A stretch of DNA of 64,000 bases from Solitalea canadensis DSM 3403 (GTDB lineage Bacteria; Bacteroidota; Bacteroidia; Sphingobacteriales; Sphingobacteriaceae), in contig NC_017770.1 in NCBI RefSeq assembly GCF_000242635.2, positions 2,244,669 through 2,308,668 of the forward strand. Direction: 5' to 3'. The stretch's first letter is position 1, and each line of letters begins with the position of its first letter. The notes beneath the pieces are model-generated. The model was not told the origin of the DNA and did no database searches. It saw only the letters and a program-made list of their open reading frames with translations. The position numbers were made by a program, and so were the translations under genes. Of this stretch, positions 26,419 through 35,057 are shown piece by piece.

Positions 26419-26453
26419 CGAGCTCAATAACTAAAAATATCTACTTCATCAAT

Positions 26454-28031
26454 ATGAGTACTGATAATTTCGATTCCAATTCACGTTCTAAAACTGACAG
26501 ACGCTCCACAGGAAGAAAAAGCCCTGCACAGCTTATTGGCGGTAAATTACCTCCTCAGGCTGTTGAATTGGAAGAAGCAGTTTTAGGATCAATTATGATC
26601 GAAAAAAATGCACTAACATCAGTTATTGAATTCCTTCGTCCTGAGATTTTTTACAAAGACGCTCACCAAAAGATATTTAAAGCCATTATGGACTTGTACA
26701 GCGAGTCCTCTCCTGTAGATATTTTAACTGTTACTAATCAATTACGTAAAAGTGGTGATTTAGAAATGGTTGGTGGAGCTTTTTACATTACGGAACTAAC
26801 TAATCGAGTGGCTTCGGCTGCAAACATAGAGTTTCATGCTCGTATCGTTGCTCAGAAATATTTGCAACGTCAGTTGATTGAAATTTCAACTGAAACGGTA
26901 AATATGGCTTATGAGGACACTACTGATATTTTTGAGTTATTAGATAAAGCAGAAGGTGATCTTTTCAAAATTACGGAAGGTAACTTAAGAAGAAATGCCG
27001 AAAACATGGCAGATCTTGTTAAAAAAGCTGTTATTGAAATTGAGAAACTCAAAGATAAAACGGATGGTTTAACCGGGGTACCTTCTGGTTTTACCGCCTT
27101 AGACCGTGTTACATCCGGTTGGCAAAAATCTGACTTAGTAATTATTGCAGCTCGTCCAGCAATGGGTAAAACGGCATTCATCCTGAGTGCTGTTAGAAAC
27201 GCCGCAGTAGGCTTTAACTTCCCTGTGGCTGTATTTTCCCTGGAGATGTCATCGGTACAGTTAGTAAACCGTTTGATTGCAGGAGAAGCGGAATTAGAGG
27301 CCGAAAAACTTAAGAAAGGAAATTTGGCTCAGCATGAATGGCAACAACTTCATTCTAAAGTTGGTAAACTTGCTGAAGCTCCTATCTATATTGACGATAC
27401 ACCTGGCTTAAACGTATTTGAATTACGTGCTAAAGTTCGTCGTATGAAACAACAGTACGGTATCCAAATGATCGTAATCGATTATCTTCAGCTGATGCAT
27501 GGTTCAGGTGATGCAAAAGGTAACCGTGAGCAAGAGATCAGTGGTATTTCCAGGGCATTAAAAGGTATTGCCAAAGAACTGAATGTTCCGGTAATTGCAC
27601 TTTCTCAGTTAAGCCGTGCAGTAGAAACACGTGGTGGTGATAAAAAACCTATGCTTTCTGACTTGCGTGAATCTGGATCTATTGAACAGGATGCCGACAT
27701 GGTATTGTTCTTATATCGTCCGGAATATTATGGATTTACTCAGGATGAAAGCGGTCGTTCAACTGCGGGGGTAGCAGAAGTTATTATTGCTAAACACCGT
27801 AACGGTTCATTAGAGAACGTTCCATTGAAATTCGTTGGTAAATACATCAAATACCAGGATCTTGACCCAGATAACTTTGATTTTGGCGGCTTTGATTCAG
27901 CTAATCTAAATGCCGCTTCAGGCTTAACACCTTCTGCCGGTTTTGATGATGAACGTCCTCAGAACTTTATTATCCGTCCGTCTAAAATGAATGAGTTCGA
28001 TGATGGTAATGATGATTTTGCACCATTTTAG
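26454..28031 (+). CDS. dnaB: Replicative DNA helicase
   Basis: Hexameric 5'-3' helicase of the replication fork. An N-terminal primase-binding domain (AVELEEAVLGSIMIEKNA, about 36-140) is joined to a RecA-like ATPase with Walker A ARPAMGKT (233-240), Walker B VIDYLQLM and LSQLSRAVE. The 30 residues before the first domain and the Asp/Asn-rich tail after about 470 are extensions common in Bacteroidota. Length 525 aa. Start ATG at 26454. DnaA boxes lie about 230 bp upstream. Confidence 0.96.
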   Translation: MSTDNFDSNSRSKTDRRSTGRKSPAQLIGGKLPPQAVELEEAVLGSIMIEKNALTSVIEFLRPEIFYKDAHQKIFKAIMDLYSESSPVDILTVTNQLRKSGDLEMVGGAFYITELTNRVASAANIEFHARIVAQKYLQRQLIEISTETVNMAYEDTTDIFELLDKAEGDLFKITEGNLRRNAENMADLVKKAVIEIEKLKDKTDGLTGVPSGFTALDRVTSGWQKSDLVIIAARPAMGKTAFILSAVRNAAVGFNFPVAVFSLEMSSVQLVNRLIAGEAELEAEKLKKGNLAQHEWQQLHSKVGKLAEAPIYIDDTPGLNVFELRAKVRRMKQQYGIQMIVIDYLQLMHGSGDAKGNREQEISGISRALKGIAKELNVPVIALSQLSRAVETRGGDKKPMLSDLRESGSIEQDADMVLFLYRPEYYGFTQDESGRSTAGVAEVIIAKHRNGSLENVPLKFVGKYIKYQDLDPDNFDFGGFDSANLNAASGLTPSAGFDDERPQNFIIRPSKMNEFDDGNDDFAPF

Positions 28032-28054
28032 GTTGTCTATTAGCATTAACTCTC

Positions 28055-28213
28055 TGTAAAAAAAACTAAAGAATAAAAGCAAATAGCCATTAGGATTAAT
28101 CAGTCGTAAAGGCTAACAAACTAAAAGCCAATACCTAAAATGGTAGTTAGGTATCAGTTATTAAATTTTGCCACTCGACAAGTAGCTAAAAGCTAACTGC
28201 TATAAGCTAATAG
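28055..28213. repeat. Word-repeat spacer, AGCTAA/TTAGGTAT words (dnaB/chrA)
   Basis: Between convergent genes. It contains the hairpin ATACCTAA (28131-28138) / TTAGGTAT (28147-28154) and, at about 28192-28217, repeated AGCTAA words (AGCTAAAAGCTAACTGCTAT, then AAGCTAATAGCTAT). The AGCT core is self-complementary, so many foldings are possible. Confidence 0.6.
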
Positions 28214-29443
28214 CTATATTAAAAAGCTTAATATAAGCCCGCTGAACATAATAATGGCTGCGGGTATTTTTGTGAACCTTAACAAACAAAATGTGACTAC
28301 AATTATACCTATTGAGAAATAATTTATTCCGATAGGTTTTAAAAGAAGGAAAAAAGCTGCAACTACAAAACCAACAGAAACAGCGTTTACTCCAACTAGT
28401 GAATTCTTGATACGTGTGATCTTCTTAAGATCATTCCAGAATGGAACAATGAACAATATCAAGATCAATCCGGGTAAATTTATACCTAACACTGCTGCTA
28501 AACTTCCCAAAAGTTGCCCCCCTATTCCTCCATTTTTCATGGCCATTCCTCCTAAAAAAGAACTAAAGGAAAAAACAGGTCCAGGAATCACCTGTTGTAA
28601 AGCATAACCAGAAAGAAATTCCTGAGTTGTGAGGTATTTTTTAAGCTCAACGAACTCCGTGTACATGTACGGGATCAACACTTGTCCGCCACCGAATATC
28701 AATGCCCCATTACGATAGAAGTTCTCAAACAAACGGACAGGTAAACTAAAGAATGAAGTTCTATTGATTAAAGCACCTAACAATGCAAAAAAGATAAGGA
28801 TACCAAAGAAGTAAGCCACTTTCTTTTTATTTACATTGATTACCAATTTTTCACCCAAATCCCGTTCTTCTAAATTCTTATTAGTTTTAGAAGTAATGTA
28901 TCCACCAAAAAAAATCAAACCCGGAAACATAAATGGAAATACATGCGGATTTTTAAGCAAAAGCGAACAAGTAAGAGAAACAACGGCCAGCAAAATGGTT
29001 AACTTGTTATTCAGTACTTTTCTGGCAAAAATATACCCCGCATAGGCTACAAAACCCAGCGCCATAGGTTCTATGATTTTAAGCAATTTAGGGACCTCAA
29101 TTTTTGAGGAATAAGTAGCAAAAAGAATTGCAGCCAAAGCCATCAGAATTGCTGATGGCAACAGCCAAATAAGAAAAGTTAAAATGGCAAACCACAACCC
29201 TCCTATTTTATATCCGATAGCCGTAATTGTCTGTGTTGATGCAGGTCCGGGCAATACCTGACAAAGAGCATTTAACTCCAATAATTCTTCTTCAGTAAGA
29301 TAATTTCGTTTTTGCACAAATTCTCGCAACATTAAAGCCATGTGTACCTGCGGCCCACCAAAGGCAGTTAATGTATATTTAAGTACATCACGAAGAAAAA
29401 GATTTTTTTTTGGGGTCAAAATCGTATTGTTAAATGATGTCAA
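28214..29443 (-). CDS. chrA: Chromate transporter, ChrA type
   Basis: A 409-aa inner-membrane protein made of two homologous CHR halves. The first has FGGPQVHMALMLREFV and LPGPASTQTITAIGYKIGG; the second repeats FGGGQVLIPYMYTEFV and VIPGPVFSFSSFLGG. About ten hydrophobic segments are visible. The long two-domain form is a chromate/sulfate-type efflux transporter; its true substrate here is not shown. The start is a TTG at 29443: a stop lies two codons upstream in frame and the next Met would cut into the first domain. Its downstream end converges with dnaB. Confidence 0.88.
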   Translation of the reverse strand: MTSFNNTILTPKKNLFLRDVLKYTLTAFGGPQVHMALMLREFVQKRNYLTEEELLELNALCQVLPGPASTQTITAIGYKIGGLWFAILTFLIWLLPSAILMALAAILFATYSSKIEVPKLLKIIEPMALGFVAYAGYIFARKVLNNKLTILLAVVSLTCSLLLKNPHVFPFMFPGLIFFGGYITSKTNKNLEERDLGEKLVINVNKKKVAYFFGILIFFALLGALINRTSFFSLPVRLFENFYRNGALIFGGGQVLIPYMYTEFVELKKYLTTQEFLSGYALQQVIPGPVFSFSSFLGGMAMKNGGIGGQLLGSLAAVLGINLPGLILILFIVPFWNDLKKITRIKNSLVGVNAVSVGFVVAAFFLLLKPIGINYFSIGIIVVTFCLLRFTKIPAAIIMFSGLILSFLI

Positions 29444-29512
29444 TATTTAATCAACGTATTACCGTTAGTATAAATGTATCAGAAAGAATCAATTATAGAA
29501 ATGATTAAAGGA

Positions 29513-29848
29513 TTAATCATCCTCATAATCTAAACCCAACACCGAATTCAATGCCTGCTGCAATTCTGCTGCAGCATGCATTTTACCAGCCTTTCTGGCA
29601 ATCATTAACCCTTTTTTATAGGTAGCTTCTGCATCATCCTTTTTGCTTAGTTTTTCATAAAGTTTACCCAAATGATAATAGGTACCTACATAATTTTCAT
29701 CGGTAGTTACTAATTCTGTAAAATAATTTAATGCCTCATCCAGTTGATCAAGCTTAATATATTCGGTTGCTATTGCGTATTTTAGGAATGAATCATCAGG
29801 CTCATTCAATAAATATTGTTTCAATTGCTCTAAACGAGTGTTTTGCAT
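29513..29848 (-). CDS. Small TPR protein
   Basis: A 111-aa cytosolic protein made of tetratricopeptide repeats: DSFLKYAIATEYIKLDQLDEA (about 19-50), YVGTYYHLGKLYEKLSKKDDA (about 52-85) and a terminal helix. No enzymatic motif. Such proteins serve as binding scaffolds; the partner is unknown. It is divergent from etfB, with promoter elements facing both ways in the gap. Confidence 0.75.
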   Translation of the reverse strand: MQNTRLEQLKQYLLNEPDDSFLKYAIATEYIKLDQLDEALNYFTELVTTDENYVGTYYHLGKLYEKLSKKDDAEATYKKGLMIARKAGKMHAAAELQQALNSVLGLDYEDD

Positions 29849-29893
29849 TTTGAGAATCTAAGGTTTTAGGTATTTTTACGAAATCAATGTCTA

Positions 29894-29901
29894 CAAAATT
29901 A
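29894..29901 (-). promoter_or_regulatory. Candidate -7 element of the TPR gene
   Basis: TAATTTTG on the minus strand fits TAnnTTTG, 45 nt before the ATG. Confidence 0.4.
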
Positions 29902-29921
29902 GTAAAATTGAATTTGCTTTA

Positions 29922-29929
29922 TATATTTG
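29922..29929 (+). promoter_or_regulatory. Candidate etfB -7 element
   Basis: TATATTTG fits TAnnTTTG, 43 nt before the ATG of etfB. It is the same octamer as upstream of dnaB. Confidence 0.45.
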
Positions 29930-29972
29930 TATGCATGCATAATGAATTTTAGAAACCAATCAAATAATAATT

Positions 29973-30710
29973 ATGAAAGTACTAGTTTGTATAAGTAACG
30001 TTCCCGACACCACAACAAAAATAGCCTTTACGGATAACAATACACAATTCAATACTGCTGGTGTGCAATATATCATTAATCCATATGATGAAATTGCCCT
30101 TGCACGTGCAATTGAGCTTTGTGAAGGTGGAAAAGGAACGATAACCGTTATAAATGTTGGGGATGCTTCAACTGAACCAACTATACGCAAAGCATTGGCT
30201 ATTGGGGCAGATGATGCAATCCGTGTAAATGCAGCTCCTCGTGATGCCTACTTTGTGGCTAAGCAAATTGCCAATGTTGCTAAAGACGGTGGCTATGACT
30301 TTATTTTAACCGGACGCGAGTCAATTGACTATAACGGTTCTCAGGTGGCTGCCATGGTTGGTGAATTTTTATCAATTCCATCCATCTCTATCATTAAAAA
30401 ATTAGCCGTAGAGGGTGACAAAGCTACTTTGGAGCGTGAAATTGAAGGAGGAAAAGAAGTTATCGAGTCACCTCTTCCATTTATTGCAAGCTGTGCAGAA
30501 GGTGTTGCTGAACCTAAAATCCCGAATATGCGTGGAATTATGTCGGCACGTACCAAACCATTAGCTGTAATTGAAGCAGTTGAAATCGCTAAAGTTGCTG
30601 AAGTAAAATCTTATGATACCCCTGCTCCTCGTGGTCAGGTTAAGATGATTGCAGCAGACGATGCAGCTAAATTAGTGGATGCATTACATTCAGAAGCTAA
30701 AGTGATCTAA
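29973..30710 (+). CDS. etfB: Electron transfer flavoprotein beta subunit
   Basis: Soluble AMP-binding subunit of ETF, which carries electrons from acyl-CoA dehydrogenases to the quinone pool. The N-terminus MKVLVCISNVPDTTTKI, the segment NPYDEIALARAIELCE, LTGRESIDYNGSQVAAMVGEFL and the ETF-beta signature region around VAEPKIPNMRGIMSARTKPL are characteristic. Length 245 aa, normal. etfA follows on the same strand after 166 bp that include a small inverted repeat. Confidence 0.95.
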   Translation: MKVLVCISNVPDTTTKIAFTDNNTQFNTAGVQYIINPYDEIALARAIELCEGGKGTITVINVGDASTEPTIRKALAIGADDAIRVNAAPRDAYFVAKQIANVAKDGGYDFILTGRESIDYNGSQVAAMVGEFLSIPSISIIKKLAVEGDKATLEREIEGGKEVIESPLPFIASCAEGVAEPKIPNMRGIMSARTKPLAVIEAVEIAKVAEVKSYDTPAPRGQVKMIAADDAAKLVDALHSEAKVI

Positions 30711-30780
30711 ATTAAGATATGAGATGTTAGATTGAAGATTTGAGACTTACCTATCAACACAATTCTAACATCTGGTTAAT
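30711..30780. repeat. Word-repeat hairpin between etfB and etfA
   Basis: AGATGTTAGA (30722-30731) and TCTAACATCT (30764-30773) form a perfect 10-bp stem. The left side goes on with AGATTTGAGAC, a word related to the AGATGTGAGAC and AAATCT words of the element at 16207. Confidence 0.65.
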
Positions 30781-30876
30781 AAATTAAACTGTTTAAAACA
30801 TTGGATTTGATTAGATAACTAAATAAATTGTTATTACTTACTTCAAATCCTAACCAAAATTATATTTAACAAGACT

Positions 30877-31854
30877 ATGTCAGTATTAGTATATGTTGAA
30901 AATGCCGATGGCAAATTCAAAAAATCAACGTTTGAAGTAGTTTCTTATGCAAAAGAGGTTGCAAATCAATTAGGAACAAGCTTAACAGCTCTTTCTATTG
31001 GCAATGTAGATGATGCATCTTTAGCTGAATTAGGCAAATATGGTGCTCAAAAAGTACTTTTCGTAAATAATGATAAATTAAAAAGTTTTGTTAACCAAGC
31101 TTATGCATCCATTGTAGCTCAGGCTGCAAAAGCAGAAGGTTCTAAAATAGTAGTGCTTGCAGCAAGCTTTTCGGGAAAAGGTCTTGCCCCTCGCATTGCG
31201 GTAAAATTAGAAGCTGGTTTAGTTGATGGTGCGGTTGAATTACCTGAATTGGGTGGTGGCAAATTTATTGTTAAGAAAACTGCTTTTTCTGGTAAGGCAT
31301 TTGCTCATGTTGAATTAACTTCTGATGTTAAGATCATTTCATTGGTTCCTAACTCATTTAAAGTTGTTGAGCGTGCTGAGTCTCCAGCAATTGAAGCTTT
31401 CTCGGCATCTACTGCTGAAAATGATTTTAGCATCATGATCAAAGACATCGTTCGCGCATCAGATAAGATCTCCTTACCTGATGCTGAATTAGTTGTTTCC
31501 GCTGGTCGTGGATTAAAAGGTCCGGAGAACTGGGGAATGATTGAAGAATTGGCTAACTTATTAGGAGCTGCAACAGCATGTTCAAAACCTGTATCAGATG
31601 CAGGCTGGAGACCTCACTCTGAGCACGTTGGACAAACTGGTATTGCTATCAGCCCTAATCTTTATATTGCAATTGGTATTTCAGGTGCAATTCAGCATCT
31701 GGCAGGTGTGAGTTCTTCAAAAGTGATCGTTGTAATTAACAAAGATCCTGAAGCTCCATTCTTCAAAGTAGCTGATTATGGCATAGTTGGCGATGCTTTT
31801 GAAGTTGTTCCTAAAATTATTGAGGCTGTTAAAAAGCTGAAAGACGCTGCGTAA
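30877..31854 (+). CDS. etfA: Electron transfer flavoprotein alpha subunit
   Basis: FAD-binding subunit of ETF. The C-terminal FAD domain is clear: VVSAGRGLKGPENW, ATACSKPVSDAGWRPHSEHV (with the Arg and His positions of the family), GQTGIAISPNLYIAIGISGAIQHLAG and VINKDPEAPFFKVADYGIVGD. Length 325 aa, normal. It pairs with etfB upstream. A strong terminator follows. Confidence 0.96.
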   Translation: MSVLVYVENADGKFKKSTFEVVSYAKEVANQLGTSLTALSIGNVDDASLAELGKYGAQKVLFVNNDKLKSFVNQAYASIVAQAAKAEGSKIVVLAASFSGKGLAPRIAVKLEAGLVDGAVELPELGGGKFIVKKTAFSGKAFAHVELTSDVKIISLVPNSFKVVERAESPAIEAFSASTAENDFSIMIKDIVRASDKISLPDAELVVSAGRGLKGPENWGMIEELANLLGAATACSKPVSDAGWRPHSEHVGQTGIAISPNLYIAIGISGAIQHLAGVSSSKVIVVINKDPEAPFFKVADYGIVGDAFEVVPKIIEAVKKLKDAA

Positions 31855-31900
31855 ATCAAGATTTTTTACTGATTTCGGATTCTAAATCCTATATTAGCGT

Positions 31901-31935
31901 GTCGTTCGGTTTTTAACACCGAACGACATTTTTTA
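31901..31935 (+). terminator. Hairpin terminator after etfA, abutting the next gene
   Basis: GTCGTTCGGT (31901-31910) and ACCGAACGAC (31918-31927), perfect 10-bp stem, 7-nt loop, then ATTTTTT. The next start codon is 13 nt after the stem. Confidence 0.8.
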
Positions 31936-31939
31936 ATTA

Positions 31940-32542
31940 ATGAAGAAGATTAAGCTTGATATTGTAGGATTATCATACAGCCAAACCCAGTCGGGGGCGT
32001 ATGCATTAGTTATGGGTGAAGTTAATGGTCGTCGTCGTTTACCTATTATCATTGGCGGATTTGAAGCTCAGGCGATTGCCATTGAGATTGAAAAAATGAC
32101 TCCTACCCGCCCGCTTACACACGATCTCTTCAAATCATTTGCCTTAGCCTTTAATATTCAGATTCAGGAAGTTATTATTTATAATCTTGTTGACGGAATA
32201 TTTTACGCAAAACTTATCTGCTTTGATGGAAAAAAATCGTTGGAAGTTGATGCTCGCACTTCAGATGCAATAGCATTAGCAGTTCGCTTTAACTGCCCGA
32301 TTTACACCTATGAATTTATCTTATCCCAAGCTGGCATATTGATCGAAGGCAACGAATTCGTTTTCCTTGAGAATGTTGAAGGTAAAGAAGATTCTCCTAA
32401 TGTTTCATCTCCGGGAGTAAGTAGTTATGCTTCTTTATCAGATGATGAATTACGTGTTCAATTAAAAGCAGCCCTTGAGGAAGAAGCCTATGAAAAAGCA
32501 GCCAAAATACGGGATGAATTAAGCCGAAGAAAAGCTTCATAA
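31940..32542 (+). CDS. Bifunctional nuclease (BFN) family protein with UvrB/C motif
   Basis: The 200-aa protein has a BFN domain (formerly DUF151; about 1-135: LPIIIGGFEAQAIAIEIEKM, PLTHDLFKSF, VDARTSDAIALAVRFNCPIY) and a C-terminal UvrB/UvrC-type helical motif (about 165-197: LKAALEEEAYEKAAKIRDEL). The family is named for a nuclease activity reported in plants; the bacterial role is uncertain. The start codon sits 13 nt behind the etfA terminator, so it either depends on read-through or has a promoter within the hairpin region. Confidence 0.87.
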   Translation: MKKIKLDIVGLSYSQTQSGAYALVMGEVNGRRRLPIIIGGFEAQAIAIEIEKMTPTRPLTHDLFKSFALAFNIQIQEVIIYNLVDGIFYAKLICFDGKKSLEVDARTSDAIALAVRFNCPIYTYEFILSQAGILIEGNEFVFLENVEGKEDSPNVSSPGVSSYASLSDDELRVQLKAALEEEAYEKAAKIRDELSRRKAS

Positions 32543-32568
32543 CCAGCAGTATATTTCCTCTAAAATTT

Positions 32569-32576
32569 TATTTTTG
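32569..32576 (+). promoter_or_regulatory. Candidate -7 element of the nucleoside transporter gene
   Basis: TATTTTTG fits TAnnTTTG, 38 nt before the ATG at 32615; same octamer as at 4871. Confidence 0.45.
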
Positions 32577-32614
32577 CACCCGTTAAATTAATCTTAAGAG
32601 AACAATCAATAATC

Positions 32615-33877
32615 ATGGGTAGATTTACCGGTTTATTCGGCATTGCACTTATTTTGGGCATTGCTTTTTTAATGTCCAATAATAAAAGAAAAATTAATTA
32701 TCGTGTAGTGCTGAGCGGTTTATTGCTCCAGGTAATCATTGCAGTATTGGTTTTTAAAGTTCCATTTGTACGTCATTTCTTTGAAATGCTGGGTCATGGA
32801 ATGGAAAAAATTGAACATTTCGCATTTCAGGGTGCATCGTTTGTATATGGAGGTTTAGGTGTTGATAAAGGGAATGGTGTTATTGGTAACTATAACTCCG
32901 GTGGATTTGTATTTGCTTTTAATGTTACTGCTACCATTATATTAGTTTGCGCATTAGTGGCTGTATTTTATCATTTTGGTATAATGCAACGTATTGTATC
33001 TCTTATTGCTAGAGCAATGAACTTTATTATGCGTGTTAGTGGTGCCGAAGCATTAAGTAATGTTGCCAGTGCATTTGTTGGTCAGGTGGAAGCCCAAGTA
33101 ATGATACGCCCCTATCTTAAGACAATGACCAAAAGTGAGCTTTTAGCAAGTATGAGCGGAAGCTTGGCCTGTATTGCTGGTGGTATTTTGGTTGTTTATG
33201 CTAAAATGGGTGCTCAAGCTGGAATGGACCTGGCTCCTAAATTAATTACAGCAAGTTTAATGGCTGCTCCCGGCGCTTTAGTTATTTCTAAAATTTTATA
33301 TCCTGAAACTGAAGAAAGCCAAACATTAGGGCATGTTAAACTGGATGTAAAAAGTAATTATTCCAATGTAATCGATGCGATTTCTCACGGTGCGGCAGAT
33401 GGTTTTAAAATTGCCATGAATGTAATCGCGATGCTGATTGGCTTCATTGCTATTATTGCTTTGCTAGATGCTTTATTGTTATGGACGGGACAACTTTTTA
33501 GTCCTGATTTAAACTTAAGCCTTAATTACATTTTCGGCAAAATCTTTTATCCTTTTGCATGGGCTATGGGTGTTCCAAGTGAAGATGTAAATAGTGTTGC
33601 TACTTTACTGGGTCAAAAAATAACAGTAAATGAATTTGTTGCCTTTTTGAATTTAACGAGCAAAACGGTGCCGGTTGTTACAGAAAAAGGATTAATGATT
33701 GTAAGTATTGCAATTTGCGGTTTTGCTAACTTCAGCAGTGTTGGGATGCAAATTGGCGGTATCGGAGCTCTTGTACCAGAACGTCGTGCGGACTTAGCCA
33801 AATTAGGCTTAAAAGCACTATTATGTGGTACATTAGCATCTTATCTTTCTGCTACAATTGCAGGTATCTTGATGTAA
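32615..33877 (+). CDS. NupC-type concentrative nucleoside transporter
   Basis: A 420-aa inner-membrane protein with about nine to ten hydrophobic segments. The three parts of the concentrative nucleoside transporter family are present: an N-terminal block, the gate-like middle (NVASAFVGQVEAQVMIRPYL) and the C-terminal block (ALCGFANFSSVGMQIGG-like sequence AICGFANFSSVGMQIGGIGAL). It imports nucleosides with a cation. It has its own promoter element and ends at a strong terminator, so it is a single-gene unit. Confidence 0.93.
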   Translation: MGRFTGLFGIALILGIAFLMSNNKRKINYRVVLSGLLLQVIIAVLVFKVPFVRHFFEMLGHGMEKIEHFAFQGASFVYGGLGVDKGNGVIGNYNSGGFVFAFNVTATIILVCALVAVFYHFGIMQRIVSLIARAMNFIMRVSGAEALSNVASAFVGQVEAQVMIRPYLKTMTKSELLASMSGSLACIAGGILVVYAKMGAQAGMDLAPKLITASLMAAPGALVISKILYPETEESQTLGHVKLDVKSNYSNVIDAISHGAADGFKIAMNVIAMLIGFIAIIALLDALLLWTGQLFSPDLNLSLNYIFGKIFYPFAWAMGVPSEDVNSVATLLGQKITVNEFVAFLNLTSKTVPVVTEKGLMIVSIAICGFANFSSVGMQIGGIGALVPERRADLAKLGLKALLCGTLASYLSATIAGILM

Positions 33878-33915
33878 GCTATAAAAAAGATTTTAATAAA
33901 ATTTAATTATTAGTT

Positions 33916-33948
33916 AAAGCTGTTCCGAAATACGGAACAGCTTTTTTA
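33916..33948 (+). terminator. Terminator after the nucleoside transporter gene
   Basis: AAAGCTGTTCCG (33916-33927) and CGGAACAGCTTT (33933-33944), perfect 12-bp stem, 5-nt loop, then TTTATTTT. It shares the core AAGCTGTTCCG with the terminator at 2077. Confidence 0.88.
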
Positions 33949-33983
33949 TTTTAGTCCCGCAAACCATTCATCCTATCAATTAT

Positions 33984-34979
33984 ATGCACAAACATTACCG
34001 GAAAGAAAATAACTGTTTAAACTGCGGAACAACTGTAAATGGAAAATTCTGCTCTGAATGCGGACAGGAAAACATTGAAACAAAGGAAAATTTCTGGCAT
34101 TTTCTTTCACACAACGTAGGCCATTATTTCCATTTCGATTCTAAATTCTTCAAAAGCATCATTCCACTGATCACAAAACCAGGTGTTTTAACAAAAGAAT
34201 ATATTGAAGGGAAAAGAGCCAGCCACTTCCCTCCTGCCAGCATGTACTTATTTATAAGTGTTATTTTCTTTCTGATTTTATTTGGACAGAAAAGTCTGGT
34301 TAAAGTAAATGATCACGGCAAACTTTTAAATGAACAGGAAAAAGAAGCTATTATCAAAAGTACTATTAAAGAAAGTTTAAGCAACTCAACTTTAAAAATT
34401 GACTCTGTTCTTTCAGACTCAACTAAAAATAAAGATAATGATCTTTATTGGAGAGGAAAAAAAGGATATACTGCCGAGCAGTATGAGAAAGATCAGCTTA
34501 AATTGAAAGAAGCTGACAGAGATGATAGTTTCACTCATTTTATAAATAAAAGAACAATAGAACTTGGGGAAAAAGAACGACAAGAGGCTTTTTGGGAATC
34601 ATTTAAACATAATATACCAAAAACAATGTTCCTGCTGTTGCCTTTATTTGCAGTTTGTTTGCGTATCACTTTTTATAAGTCGAAACTTTATTATGTAGAG
34701 CATCTTGTTTATTCCTTACACCTGCACACGTTTATTTTCATATTACTCTCTGCATTCATCCTTATAGGAGCACTGCCTCTTCCGGCTAATGCTAAAGACT
34801 TCCTTACTTTTGCTTTTATTATGACTTTGATTTGGTATATATACCGGTCACTAAGGGTTGTTTACGGACAAGGAAGATGGAAAACTGCATTCAAAATAAT
34901 GCTTCTCTATTTGCTCTATGCTATCTGTTTTGTTTTCAGCTTACTGCTTATTACGATGATCTTGTTTAGTACTTTTTAG
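33984..34979 (+). CDS. DUF3667 family membrane protein with zinc ribbon
   Basis: The 331-aa protein begins with a zinc ribbon (CLNCG at 17-21 and CSECG further on), the DUF3667 hallmark in Bacteroidota, followed by HNVGHYFHFDSKFFKS and LTKPGVLTKEYIEGKRASHFPPASMYLF. Membrane segments lie at about 88-105 and four more in the C-terminal half; a charged loop of about 110 residues separates them. Function unknown. It converges with citrate synthase across a shared terminator. Confidence 0.85.
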   Translation: MHKHYRKENNCLNCGTTVNGKFCSECGQENIETKENFWHFLSHNVGHYFHFDSKFFKSIIPLITKPGVLTKEYIEGKRASHFPPASMYLFISVIFFLILFGQKSLVKVNDHGKLLNEQEKEAIIKSTIKESLSNSTLKIDSVLSDSTKNKDNDLYWRGKKGYTAEQYEKDQLKLKEADRDDSFTHFINKRTIELGEKERQEAFWESFKHNIPKTMFLLLPLFAVCLRITFYKSKLYYVEHLVYSLHLHTFIFILLSAFILIGALPLPANAKDFLTFAFIMTLIWYIYRSLRVVYGQGRWKTAFKIMLLYLLYAICFVFSLLLITMILFSTF

Positions 34980-35003
34980 AAAGTGTACAAAAAGATAAAA
35001 CAA

Positions 35004-35036
35004 GAAAGCCTCCCGAAAATAATTTGGGAGGCTTTC
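35004..35036. terminator. Bidirectional terminator (DUF3667 / gltA)
   Basis: GAAAGCCTCCC (35004-35014) and GGGAGGCTTTC (35026-35036), perfect 11-bp stem, with A runs before and T runs after, between convergent genes. Confidence 0.88.
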
Positions 35037-35057
35037 TTTTATTTAGACTATCAATTT

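Larger units (their letters stand above)
26103..26453. other. Divergent rlmB/dnaB intergenic region with DnaA boxes
   Basis: The 351-bp gap has no gene. It contains TTTTCCACA (26200-26208) and a perfect TTATCCACA (26218-26226), both in the same direction, followed by about 180 bp of very AT-rich sequence and the dnaB promoter element at 26411. Beyond these I see no long repeat. Confidence 0.6.
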
